Source of the DNA: Clostridiales bacterium | GTDB taxonomy: Bacteria; Bacillota; Clostridia; Oscillospirales; Oscillospiraceae | Assembly (NCBI GenBank): GCA_019418525.1 | Contig: DYBS01000007.1 | Span: 1-33,198, forward strand | Direction of reading: 5' to 3' | DNA: 33,198 nucleotides | In this document: positions 25,962 to 33,198 of the stretch, piece by piece | How the letters are laid out: each line of letters begins with the position of its first letter | Position numbering within the stretch: the first letter of the stretch is position 1 | Notes under the pieces: model-generated | Told to the model about the DNA's origin: nothing | What the model saw: only the letters and a program-made list of their open reading frames with translations | Database searches by the model: none | Made by a program: the position numbers and the translations under genes

Positions 25962-27213
25962 GGACGGTCACCTCGATTCGATCAATAAATTCCGCCGGCA
26001 CCCCCGCGCGGAGGAGCATGGCCCGCTGGTAGTCCGGAATGGGGGCGCTCTCCCCGGTAAACAGGCCCAGCATGTAGTTTTTCACAATGCCGCTGATGCG
26101 GCAGCTGTCCAGAATATTGGCTCCGGCGATCCGGCCGTCGGCCACCACCACCCGGAGGTAGAGCCCCTGGTCCGGGTCGCCGTACTCCAGGACTTCTCCG
26201 GCGATACGGTTGTCACCGAAGCCAATAAAGTCCATGTCCATGAAGTGGGTGATGTTGTGGAGAATATTGCCCTCAAAGCGGGCGTCGCCCCCGGCCATGT
26301 TGGTGCCGGCTACCCGGCCCTGCCGGTTGGCATTGGCCCACAGGCCAATGATCTGGGTCTGGCTGCTCTCCAGGTTGTTGCCCTCGCAGCAGTCCCCGGC
26401 GGCATAGATGCCGGGGACGGAGGTCTCCATCCGGTCGTTGACCACGATGCCCCGGTTGATGTTCACCTCACCGGCCACCACGCCGGTGGCCGCCCGGGTG
26501 CCGATGCACAGGGCCACCAGGTCGGCGCCGGCCTCGCTGCCGTCGGTCATGACGGCGATGTTCCGGCCATCCCGGACCTCCATGTGGTCGATGGTCACGC
26601 CGTAGCGCTGGTCCACGCCTTTCCGGGCCACCCGGCCCTCAATGACGGCAGACACCTCGGGGTAGGCGGCCAGGGGGAAGATGTGCTGGGCCAGGTCCAC
26701 CATGCAGACCTGCACGCCGTACTTGGTGAGGGCCTCCACCACCTTGATACCGGCCATGGAGGCGCCCACCACCACGGCCCGCTCCACGCCGCTCGCCTCC
26801 AGGCGGTCTTTGAGACGCTGGGCATCGGCGGCGGTGCGCATCACATAGGCGTCCTCCGGTGCCAGATCCTTCACTGGGGGGGCGAAGGCGGTGGCGCCGG
26901 TGGCAATGAGGATTTTGTCATAGGTTTGCTCACCCGTCTCGGTAATAACGGCCTTGTCCGCTGCGCGGACCTTCTCCACCCGCTCCTTGTGATAGACGAA
27001 TTTCAGCTGCGCTTGGATGTCCTCCAGGGTCCCAAAAGGGAACATCCCGCTGTGGTCCAGTTTGCCGGACACATAATAGGTGGTCAGCATAGGGTTGTAG
27101 GGCGCGAGTCCAGTGTCTCCATAGACATGGATCTCGCCTGTTTGGTCAAATTCTCGGATCGACTCCACCGCATGATAACCGGCGGTGCCGAATCCGACGA
27201 CGGCATAACGCAC
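25948..27213 (-). CDS. FAD-dependent NAD(P)H oxidoreductase
   Basis: 421 residues of the pyridine-nucleotide-disulfide/NADH-oxidase/nitrite-reductase-NirB-like fold. The first Rossmann motif is VVGFGTAGYHA (about 5-15), the second VVGASMAGIKVVEAL (about 148-162), and the FAD-binding GIYAAGDC is near 268-275. The redox-active CxxC of disulfide reductases is absent. Start is GTG 27213 with AGGAGG eight bases upstream. Its stop overlaps the Mo gene by 14 bases. Probable role: feed electrons from NAD(P)H through the Fe-S subunit to the Mo enzyme. No promoter is visible between it and the hairpin upstream. Confidence 0.87.
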   Translation of the reverse strand: MRYAVVGFGTAGYHAVESIREFDQTGEIHVYGDTGLAPYNPMLTTYYVSGKLDHSGMFPFGTLEDIQAQLKFVYHKERVEKVRAADKAVITETGEQTYDKILIATGATAFAPPVKDLAPEDAYVMRTAADAQRLKDRLEASGVERAVVVGASMAGIKVVEALTKYGVQVCMVDLAQHIFPLAAYPEVSAVIEGRVARKGVDQRYGVTIDHMEVRDGRNIAVMTDGSEAGADLVALCIGTRAATGVVAGEVNINRGIVVNDRMETSVPGIYAAGDCCEGNNLESSQTQIIGLWANANRQGRVAGTNMAGGDARFEGNILHNITHFMDMDFIGFGDNRIAGEVLEYGDPDQGLYLRVVVADGRIAGANILDSCRISGIVKNYMLGLFTGESAPIPDYQRAMLLRAGVPAEFIDRIEVTVHGHD

Positions 27214-27246
27214 GGGTGCCGCCTCCTTCCTCTGAAATCGTAGTGA

Positions 27247-27284
27247 GCAAAATAGTTGCCAGCCAAGGCCGGCAACTATTTTGC
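27247..27284 (-). terminator. Hairpin between the APC permease and FAD oxidoreductase genes
   Basis: Perfect 14-base arms, GCAAAATAGTTGCC / GGCAACTATTTTGC, with a ten-base spacer that can pair further. No long T run follows on the minus strand and only about 30 bases remain before the FAD gene ribosome site. It may be a partial terminator or a processing site within one long transcript. Confidence 0.65.
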
Positions 27285-27308
27285 GGTTTCCTTGTTCAGT
27301 TCCGGCAA

Positions 27309-28628
27309 TCAGCCGTTGTTCGTGCTTTTCAGAACATCCTGGTCCTGGAAGTGGTTGCGGCGCAGCAGCATGACCACAATAGCCACCACCACGAAGATAC
27401 CCATGCCCAGGAACTGACCGGAGGTCAGACTGGACAGACTCACGTAGGAGGAGCCGGCCAGCACCAGGAAGACGATGACCAGCACTGCCTTCAGGGTAGA
27501 GGGCTTCATCTTCAGAGTGGAGTTATTATAGACCTCGGGGAACTTGTCGGGCAGACGGAAGCAGGCGTAGACCATCAGCAGGTCGGAGAGCTTGGAGCAG
27601 CCGGTGCCCATGTTGGAGATGTCGGTGGTATTCATACCGGTGACAATGGGGATCATGCCCACCACAAAGAAGAAGCCCAACAGGATGACAGGGGCGCCAT
27701 TCTTGTTCTCCTTGCCCCAGCTCTTGGGGAGCCAGCCGTCGAAAGAGGCCCGTTGCAGGCCACGGGTCACCCAGGACAGGGTGCCGTTCAGGGTGGTCAG
27801 CAGGGCGAACCAGGCGCCGCCAATGACGAAGAACAGGTACACGGGGGCGGGGAAGATGGACTTGGCCACCACGGAGATGTTCTGGCCGGCCACCTGCTCA
27901 ATGGGCAGCACGCCGGAGGCCACCACGCCCACCAGGGCGTAGAAGACGGCTACCAGGATGGTGGAGACCACCATGGCTCTGGGGATAGTCTTGCCGGGGT
28001 TTTCCACCTCGCCGCCGTTTTCCGCCAGGAACTTGGCGCCGCCGCAGGCAAAGGAGAGCATGACTGCGCCCTGCAGGAAGTTCATGGGGCCGTTGGGCAT
28101 CACATTCTCCAGGGAGGGGGCCAGATAGTCCCAGTTCACCTTGGGCAGACCAAAGATGATGTAAATGAACAGGGAAATGAGCAACAGGGCCACCATGGCC
28201 TTTTGGACTCTGGCGGAGGTCTTCAGGCCGATGAGGTTGACGATGACGGCCAGCACCAGGGCGGCCGCGGCCACCACTTGCTGGTTGACGTTGGGGAAGA
28301 TGGCCGCCACGTAGCTTGCAAAGCCCAGGGCGAAGGTGGCAATGAGCACCTGGGACATGACGAAGATCATCAGATAGACAAAGGACGCGCGGGGACCAAT
28401 GAGACGCTTGGCGTACACATAGCTGCCGCCGGTGGCGGGCATGGCAGAGCCCATGATCGCCATGGGGATCAGCTGGAGCAGCGAGATGACAGCGGCCAGC
28501 AGGAAACCGTAAGGCATACCGTGGCCGGTCAGGCCCATGACCACGCCGGTAAGGACAAAGACACCGGAGCCTACGATCTGACCGATGCAGAAGCCCATGC
28601 AGTCTGTAAAGTTTAGTTTTTTACTCAT
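27309..28628 (-). CDS. APC-superfamily amino-acid permease
   Basis: 439 residues, about 12 membrane helices. The N-terminus shows the family IGQIVGSGVFVLTGV motif in helix 1, and the AFVGGAKF-type CGGAKFLAENGGEVENPGKTIPRA segment after helix 6 identifies an APC amino-acid transporter. GGGAG precedes the ATG at 11 bases. It lies 34 bases after the MalY-type lyase gene in the same direction, so its substrate is probably the amino acid (for example cystathionine, cysteine or an S-conjugate) cleaved by that enzyme; this is an inference from neighbourhood. Confidence 0.85.
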   Translation of the reverse strand: MSKKLNFTDCMGFCIGQIVGSGVFVLTGVVMGLTGHGMPYGFLLAAVISLLQLIPMAIMGSAMPATGGSYVYAKRLIGPRASFVYLMIFVMSQVLIATFALGFASYVAAIFPNVNQQVVAAAALVLAVIVNLIGLKTSARVQKAMVALLLISLFIYIIFGLPKVNWDYLAPSLENVMPNGPMNFLQGAVMLSFACGGAKFLAENGGEVENPGKTIPRAMVVSTILVAVFYALVGVVASGVLPIEQVAGQNISVVAKSIFPAPVYLFFVIGGAWFALLTTLNGTLSWVTRGLQRASFDGWLPKSWGKENKNGAPVILLGFFFVVGMIPIVTGMNTTDISNMGTGCSKLSDLLMVYACFRLPDKFPEVYNNSTLKMKPSTLKAVLVIVFLVLAGSSYVSLSSLTSGQFLGMGIFVVVAIVVMLLRRNHFQDQDVLKSTNNG

Positions 28629-28662
28629 TTGTCAGAATACTCCCTTCCACTCCAAGTCGCAA

Positions 28663-29838
28663 TTACACGCTCTTTGCAAAAGCGGCCAGCTTTTCCAGAC
28701 CTTTCTGGAGGGTGGCGCGGGGACAGCCGATGTTCAGGCGCATAAAGCCATCGGCATTGCCATCGCTGCCGTAGCCGGCGCCGCTGCCCATGGCCATGCC
28801 CTGATCCTTGACCAGGCGGTCGCAGATCTCCCGGCTGGTCAGGCCGGTCTTGCGGCAGTCCAGCCACATGAGGTAGGTGCCCTCAGGCTTCACCGGCTGG
28901 ATGACGGGGGCGTTCTGGGCCAGGTAGTCCATGACCAGATTCACATTGCCCTCCAGATAGGAATTGAGCTGATCCACATACTCGTCGCCGTAGGTGTAGC
29001 AGGCCTCAATGGCGGCGTTGGCCAGAGCATTGGGGCCCATGAGCCAGGCCTCCCGCATGGTCTTGTCCTGAAGCTGCTTGAGGGCGGGGTCAGGGAAGAT
29101 CTCACAGGAGGAGTGGAGACCAGCCATGTTAAAGGTCTTGCTGATGGCGGTATACACAATCATCTGATCATAGATGCTTGCAAATCTGGCCGACGAGGTG
29201 TAGTGATGACCAAAGAAGGTGATGTCGCCGTGGACTTCATCCGAGAGCAGATAGACGGAATACTGCTTGCACAGACGCACGATGCGCTCCACTTCTTCCG
29301 CGGTCCACACCCGGCCCACCGGGTTGTGGGGGTTGCAGAAAATGAAGGCGGAGATCCCATCCTGGAACACCTTCTCCAAGGCGTCCCAGTCGATGTCGTA
29401 GCGCTGATTCTCGTACCGCAGCTGGCAGTTGACCACCTGCCGCCCCTGATTCTGGATGATGGCGAAGAAGGGATCGTACACAGGGGTGAGCACCGCGACC
29501 TTGTCCCCGGGCTTGGTCAGCGCGCGGATAGAGAACCACATCACAGTGACCACGCCCTCCAGAGCCATATAAGACTCCACCGGCAGATCCACACCGTGGC
29601 GTCTGGCATACCAGTCCCGTACCGTGCCCAGCGTTCTGGGGCCAGTGAAGGTATAGCCAAACAGAGGATGCTCCAACCGCTTCTCCATGGCCTGAACAGC
29701 CTGGGGCAGGGTGGCGAAATCCGTATCGGCGATCCAAAACGGCAGCAGGCCGTTAGGGACACCGAATTTCAGCTGCTTTTCCCACTTGAGGCAGTCCGAC
29801 CCCATTCGGTCATAGACCTGATCAAAGTCGTACTTCAA
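28663..29838 (-). CDS. MalY/PatB-type PLP-dependent C-S beta-lyase (aminotransferase fold I)
   Basis: 391 residues. The MalY/PatB subfamily start PFWIADTDF is present, with PLP-contact motifs FCNPHNPVGR (Asn about 169), SDEVHGDI (Asp about 200) and the Schiff-base lysine in AISKTFN (about 234). Enzymes of this kind split cystathionine, cysteine or S-alkyl conjugates into a thiol, pyruvate and ammonia; some act as aminotransferases. I place the start at TTG 29838, because GGAGG lies eight bases before it, whereas the GTG three codons earlier overlaps that site. It follows a GntR regulator and precedes an APC permease. Cytoplasmic. Confidence 0.88.
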   Translation of the reverse strand: MKYDFDQVYDRMGSDCLKWEKQLKFGVPNGLLPFWIADTDFATLPQAVQAMEKRLEHPLFGYTFTGPRTLGTVRDWYARRHGVDLPVESYMALEGVVTVMWFSIRALTKPGDKVAVLTPVYDPFFAIIQNQGRQVVNCQLRYENQRYDIDWDALEKVFQDGISAFIFCNPHNPVGRVWTAEEVERIVRLCKQYSVYLLSDEVHGDITFFGHHYTSSARFASIYDQMIVYTAISKTFNMAGLHSSCEIFPDPALKQLQDKTMREAWLMGPNALANAAIEACYTYGDEYVDQLNSYLEGNVNLVMDYLAQNAPVIQPVKPEGTYLMWLDCRKTGLTSREICDRLVKDQGMAMGSGAGYGSDGNADGFMRLNIGCPRATLQKGLEKLAAFAKSV

Positions 29839-30004
29839 TTGACGCACCTCCGAATACTCGGTTTTCGGTTATCCAAAATTCCGATCCAGCCAAATTTTAA
29901 TGGGCCCGGCTGGAGGGAATGGAACCGCACAAGGCGGGGATGCCCCGGAGAACCGGGGCCGGTGCGCTGTTCCTCCGCCCAATGTGGGAAAAACAGCGAA
30001 GGCA

Positions 30005-30727
30005 CTATTTCAGATAGTCCTCGAAATACTGCCCATAGGTCTCTGCAATCCAGTCGCAGTGAACCAGCATATGGAAATAGGCGTAATCCGCGTCGTGACG
30101 CTGGATCGCCTGGAAAATTTCACGGTGCTGCTTCTGAGCCACAATTTTCTGAGCTTCCCGATGAGTGGGTTGGATGAAGGGGAGCTGCCGAATGGCGGCC
30201 GAGGTCTCAGCTAGGTGCTCCCAGGTCTCCATCAGCACCTGATTATGGAGGGACATCCAGATGGCGGTGTGGAAATCCACCAGCTCGGAGGTGCGGCCCA
30301 GCAGGGGGGCCATCACCAGACGGTCCTCCATGGCGGCGAGGGCAGCCTCCATGCGCTGGAGGTCTTCCTCTGTGGCCACCAGGGCGGCTTGTCGGGCAAC
30401 GGCGGGCTCGATCAGCCGCCGGGCCTCGGTGGACATGCGGAAGAGCTTCTGGCACTCGTCGGCCTTGGCCTGAAACTCGCTTTCTTCCAGCAGTCCCTTC
30501 CAGTCCACGACCACCACGCTGCCCTTGCCCTTGTGGGTCTGAATGATGCCGGCCTCGGAGAGCTGCCGGAGTGCCTGGCGGACGGTGACGCGGCTGACCC
30601 CCATCATCTGGGCCAGCTTATTCTCACTGGGAAGCAGGTCGCCCTGCTTCAGCTCTCCGGTGCGGATCATGTCCTTGATGCGGTCAAAGGCTTGGTCCCG
30701 CAGCCGCTTGGGAGTGATCTCAGTCAT
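30005..30727 (-). CDS. GntR-family (FCD/FadR-type) transcriptional regulator
   Basis: 240 residues. Winged helix at about 8-75 (AFDRIKDMIRTGELKQGDLLPSEN in part, then MMGVSRVTVRQALRQL), followed by a helical FCD effector domain (ELVDFHTAIW, later HREIFQAI) with metal-ligand His/Asp positions. It is the first gene of the minus-strand series with the beta-lyase and permease, so it probably controls them. The stop is TAG. An inverted repeat, ATACAA-C-TTGTAT, over its own -10 box suggests autoregulation. Confidence 0.87.
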   Translation of the reverse strand: MTEITPKRLRDQAFDRIKDMIRTGELKQGDLLPSENKLAQMMGVSRVTVRQALRQLSEAGIIQTHKGKGSVVVVDWKGLLEESEFQAKADECQKLFRMSTEARRLIEPAVARQAALVATEEDLQRMEAALAAMEDRLVMAPLLGRTSELVDFHTAIWMSLHNQVLMETWEHLAETSAAIRQLPFIQPTHREAQKIVAQKQHREIFQAIQRHDADYAYFHMLVHCDWIAETYGQYFEDYLK

Positions 30728-30793
30728 ACCTGTACCATACCTTTCTTTCCGGTTGGGTCACTTGCACAGGTGTAACATAGATTCTGTATTATT

Positions 30794-30822
30794 ACAATAC
30801 AACTTGTATGCTAAGATGTCAA
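30794..30822 (-). promoter_or_regulatory. Promoter and overlapping operator of the GntR gene
   Basis: On the minus strand TTGACA (30822-30817) and TATTGT (30799-30794) are 17 bases apart. The inverted repeat ATACAA-C-TTGTAT (30797-30809) lies across the spacer and -10. The remaining AT-rich region to 30947 shows no gene. Confidence 0.7.
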
Positions 30823-30947
30823 GTGATTTCCGGTAATTTGTATTATTCTACGACTTGTTTTAAAAAATAACTAGTATTTACAGCCATAACATGTATTTTA
30901 TATATACAACTATGCGCGCAATATTTACACAAACAGAGAAAAAGGCC

Positions 30948-30976
30948 GCCGGACCCCAAACCGAGGGGGGTCCGGC
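30948..30976 (-). terminator. Terminator after the DUF2798 gene
   Basis: A perfect 10-base stem, GCCGGACCCC / GGGGTCCGGC. On the minus strand it is followed within a few bases by TTTTT. Confidence 0.8.
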
Positions 30977-31062
30977 AGCCAGGAGCGTCGCCGTTATGTT
31001 CAGGATGGACGATTTGGTATTTCCAGTTTACTACAACTTGATAGGGGATACAAGCGCTGTTT

Positions 31063-31563
31063 TTAGGCCGCGGCCAGGGAGCGGCGGAACAGGCGCCGGA
31101 ACAGCAGGCGGCTGACCGGACCGGCGGCGAACAGGTTCCAGAGCAGGGCCATGGGGAAGTTTTTCAGTACGGTACCCACCCAATAGGCCGGCAGCTGGCT
31201 CCACGACCCGCCGCCCAGCAGCACCGAGAAGAGCACTGCCGCCACCGCGCTCATGGTGGGGCACATGATCAGGACCGTGCAGGCCGAGCGGAGCACGACG
31301 TCCAGAAAGGGGTTGTCCCCTGGCCGGATCAGCCGGTCGGCCAGCGCCTGGCCCAGCCGGTTTCCCCACAGGTTGGAGAAAAAGAAAACAAAGATCCACA
31401 TGTACATTGTTTCCAGCAGCGCGTCCCCAAAAACCTGGTTGGTCATGGCGGACAGCCCGCCGGATTTCAGGGCCACGTTGTAGACCTCCATGCCGTAGGC
31501 CATGGTGATGGACATGAGCAGGCCGAACACGACCCCCTGTACCTTGTTTTTCGGCATCATCAT
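31063..31563 (-). CDS. DUF2798-family membrane protein
   Basis: 166 residues with four hydrophobic segments, in two similar halves (NKVQGVVFGLLMSITMAYGM and later VLRSACTVLIMCPTMSAVAA) as in tandem DUF2798 proteins. Function of the family is unknown. AAAGGGAG lies before the ATG triplet at 31563. It has its own strong promoter, but a 16-base stem hairpin with a T-rich flank stands between promoter and gene, suggesting control by attenuation or a binding protein. No regulator gene is adjacent. Confidence 0.8.
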   Translation of the reverse strand: MMMPKNKVQGVVFGLLMSITMAYGMEVYNVALKSGGLSAMTNQVFGDALLETMYMWIFVFFFSNLWGNRLGQALADRLIRPGDNPFLDVVLRSACTVLIMCPTMSAVAAVLFSVLLGGGSWSQLPAYWVGTVLKNFPMALLWNLFAAGPVSRLLFRRLFRRSLAAA

Positions 31564-31582
31564 ACACTCCCTTTCAAAAGAA

Positions 31583-31619
31583 AAAGCGTGTAATGACGTT
31601 TTTCGTCATTACACGCTTT
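31583..31619 (-). promoter_or_regulatory. Perfect 16-base leader hairpin before the DUF2798 gene
   Basis: Arms AAAGCGTGTAATGACG (31583-31598) and CGTCATTACACGCTTT (31604-31619) with a five-T loop (plus strand). Read on the minus strand the stem is followed by CTTTT-type T-rich sequence, then the ribosome site. It could be an intrinsic terminator in the leader or a dyad operator. Confidence 0.75.
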
Positions 31620-31649
31620 GCCGAAGGCGTTTCGCTACACGCAAATCAT

Positions 31650-31678
31650 ATTATAGACCGTGTTTTGAAAAAAGTCAA
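31650..31678 (-). promoter_or_regulatory. Promoter of the DUF2798 gene
   Basis: On the minus strand TTGACT (31678-31673), 17 bases, TATAAT (31655-31650): a near-consensus sigma-70 promoter located between the AEC gene stop and the leader hairpin. Confidence 0.8.
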
Positions 31679-31701
31679 AGGAGAATCTGCGTTTTTGGCG
31701 G

Positions 31702-32622
31702 TCAGGTGAATAGAACTGTGATGACCGTAAATGCCGCCAGGGAGACCAGGGTATAGAGGGAGAGTGCGGTAGAGGCGTAGGCCTTGTGTTCCGCCCCCTG
31801 GGCGTAGAGGGGTGCCATAAAGCAGGGGGGCATATATAGGTAGAGGACCAGAGCGATCTGCTGTTCCCGGACGGTAAAGAGGGGACCCAACAGGAACCAG
31901 ACTACCGCCAGCAGGGCAGTCTGAAGGACCAGGCGGAGCAGGGCAGTGAGCCCTGCGGCGGCCAGGACCTGCCGGTCCAGCCGCAGATCGTAGCCCACGC
32001 AGAAGAGGATGAGGGCGGACACAGGGGTGGTGAGCATATCCACCGCAGCCTGGTACACCGGGCCTACCGGACTGGCTAGCAGGGCGGGGAGCAGCCCGGT
32101 GGCACCCAGCAGGATACCCGCCGCCACACCGTACATGGCAGGGGCGTGGAGTACGGCGCGCAGCAGTTCTCTCCCAGAACAACGGCCCTGTCCAGTGGCA
32201 GTAATAAGGGCCAGATAGACCGTAAAGGTGAAGATGCAGTTGGCCATGTCCAGTGCGGCGATATTGGACAGGGCCGCCGCGCCGCATAGGGAGATATAGA
32301 GGGGATAGGCCATCATGCCGCCCTCATAGGTGGTGGTGAGAAAGGGAAGATAGGCTCCGCGCTTCCGCAGTGCCGGGCGGCACAGATATCCGGCCAGCAG
32401 ACCGGCCGTCAGCACCAGTAGCATGACGCCCACCAACAGCAGTGTGGCAGAGCTGTACTCTGCGGTGCCAAGAGCATTGCACAGCGTCACCGGCAGCAGA
32501 AACCCGGTAGCCAGCTGTTTGATGCCCTCCATACCCTCCCGGCTGATAAGAGTACGGCGGCCGCAGAACATTCCCAGGCCCAGAATCAGAAAGACTGGAA
32601 CCACAATGGCCAGAATATCCAT
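31702..32622 (-). CDS. AEC-family (auxin efflux carrier-like) transporter
   Basis: 306 residues and about ten membrane helices. The start MDILAIVVPVFLILGLGMFC and the later MPPCFMAPLYAQ region fit AEC permeases, which in bacteria carry malonate, malate or other organic acids. The start is ATG 32622, with GGAGG seven bases upstream; the frame is open further up but without a site and across the promoter. It has its own promoter and is transcribed away from the tRNA genes. Substrate unknown. Confidence 0.82.
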   Translation of the reverse strand: MDILAIVVPVFLILGLGMFCGRRTLISREGMEGIKQLATGFLLPVTLCNALGTAEYSSATLLLVGVMLLVLTAGLLAGYLCRPALRKRGAYLPFLTTTYEGGMMAYPLYISLCGAAALSNIAALDMANCIFTFTVYLALITATGQGRCSGRELLRAVLHAPAMYGVAAGILLGATGLLPALLASPVGPVYQAAVDMLTTPVSALILFCVGYDLRLDRQVLAAAGLTALLRLVLQTALLAVVWFLLGPLFTVREQQIALVLYLYMPPCFMAPLYAQGAEHKAYASTALSLYTLVSLAAFTVITVLFT

Positions 32623-32653
32623 TCTCATTCCTCCAAACATTGGAACTAATCGT

Positions 32654-32682
32654 TTTATACCACAGCTCCGGTCCGGTGACAA
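32654..32682 (-). promoter_or_regulatory. Promoter of the AEC transporter gene
   Basis: On the minus strand TTGTCA (32682-32677) and TATAAA (32659-32654) are 17 bases apart, ahead of the GGAGG and ATG of the transporter. Confidence 0.7.
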
Positions 32683-32726
32683 GAGCGGAGCGAAAAACCT
32701 TCCGTTAAAAAATTTCAAACAGAAGC

Positions 32727-32755
32727 TTGACAAGGAGGAGGCTTTGTGGTACTAT
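32727..32755 (+). promoter_or_regulatory. Promoter of the tRNA pair
   Basis: TTGACA (32727-32732), 17 bases, TACTAT (32750-32755), about 38 bases before the first tRNA. Confidence 0.8.
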
Positions 32756-32793
32756 TATCTAGCACTCAGCGAGATGTGCGTGAAACCGGATAT

Positions 32794-32882
32794 GCCGGAG
32801 TGGCGGAATTGGTAGACGCCCGGGACTTAAAATCCTGTGGGACTCAAATCCCGTGCCGGTTCGATCCCGGTCTCCGGCACCA
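32794..32882 (+). tRNA. tRNA-Leu (anticodon TAA)
   Basis: 89 bases including an encoded CCA. Acceptor arms GCCGGAG / CTCCGGC pair perfectly; the anticodon loop reads ACTTAAAAT with TAA in the middle; a long variable arm (class II) and the T loop GGTTCGATCCC are present. Confidence 0.95.
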
Positions 32883-32885
32883 TAT

Positions 32886-32962
<77 letters not shown>

Positions 32963-32963
32963 G

Positions 32964-33000
32964 AAAAAGTACCGCAATCCTTTGGATTGCGGTACTTTTT
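32964..33000 (+). terminator. Terminator of the tRNA transcript
   Basis: A 17-base perfect stem (AAAAAGTACCGCAATCC and complement) with a TTT loop and a run of T at the 3' side, one base after the CCA of the initiator tRNA. Confidence 0.9.
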
Positions 33001-33119
33001 TGCATTTTTAGCCGGGGGGGGATGGTCTGCCAGAAAGGAAGAAGCAAAGGCTTTCTTTTGCAGGCGAGGTATTGTATAGTATAGGGAGCCAATTCGAAAA
33101 GAGAGAAAGGGGCCCACAC

Positions 33120-33198
33120 ATGTTGTTCCTGTTACTGGCCATTCTGTTCAGCTCCATGCTGTCCATCGTCCTGAAATATCTGAACTCCGACCGCCCGT
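33120..33198 (+). CDS. N-terminus of a membrane protein, possibly EamA/DMT transporter (cut by window end)
   Basis: 26 codons are visible, starting at ATG 33120 with AAAGGGG seven bases upstream. The residues MLFLLLAILFSSMLSIVLK form a first hydrophobic helix, followed by the polar YLNSDRP. The look recalls the first helix of drug/metabolite-type transporters, but too little is present to decide. Confidence 0.45.
   Translation, partial: MLFLLLAILFSSMLSIVLKYLNSDRP

Noticed and set aside
29910..29970. T-box-like string AATGGAACCGCAC near the lyase gene
   Set aside because: It lies on the plus strand, while the lyase operon is on the minus strand, and no plus-strand gene follows it; no specifier stem is visible.

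Overview
The window looks like chromosomal DNA of a gut-type, GC-rich anaerobic Clostridium relative (Oscillospiraceae-like). This is inferred from Firmicute-type Shine-Dalgarno sites, clostridial conjugative-element genes, a strictly anaerobic enzyme set and the transporter families. No 16S or other taxonomic marker is present.

Layout. 1-2345: the 3' part of a secreted DUF3298-type protein, overlapping rlmD (23S rRNA m5U methyltransferase); the C-terminal extension of rlmD is split off by two in-frame TAG codons. 2500-3200: a decayed IS5-type transposase. 3402-10172: a one-directional minus-strand locus with two double-domain SnoaL/NTF2-like proteins, an MFS transporter, a terminator, a small membrane protein with an SSS symporter, and a LacI regulator; this is probably an uncharacterised catabolic system. 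10300-14283: the eroded end of a conjugative or mobilizable element, with a hairpin array resembling oriT, a sigma factor, an XRE regulator, a divergent operator, a small HTH protein and a large serine recombinase. Nearly every gene in it except the small HTH is broken by nonsense codons, frameshifts or deletions. 14408-15406: a diguanylate cyclase with an NTF2-like N-terminal domain.

15489-23241: a peptide-use island with an M42 aminopeptidase, a divergent FCD-type GntR regulator with a clear promoter and operator, and a complete dipeptide/oligopeptide ABC transporter (binding protein, two permeases, two ATPases). 23311-30822: a minus-strand series of GntR regulator, MalY-type C-S beta-lyase, APC amino-acid permease, hairpin, FAD/NAD(P)H oxidoreductase, cytoplasmic molybdopterin oxidoreductase and four-cluster ferredoxin subunit. 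No promoter is visible between permease and FAD gene, so these may act together: import an amino acid, cleave it, and pass electrons from NAD(P)H through FAD and Fe-S to the Mo enzyme.

31063-33198: a DUF2798 membrane protein behind a promoter and a terminator-like leader hairpin, an AEC-family transporter, tandem tRNA-Leu(TAA) and initiator tRNA-Met with their own promoter and terminator, and the first codons of a membrane protein running off the window.

The strongest candidates for unusual biology are the double-SnoaL locus, the lyase/permease/Mo-oxidoreductase series, the amber-split RlmD tail, and the leader hairpin before the DUF2798 gene. Family assignments were made by eye from motifs and memory; no searches were run.
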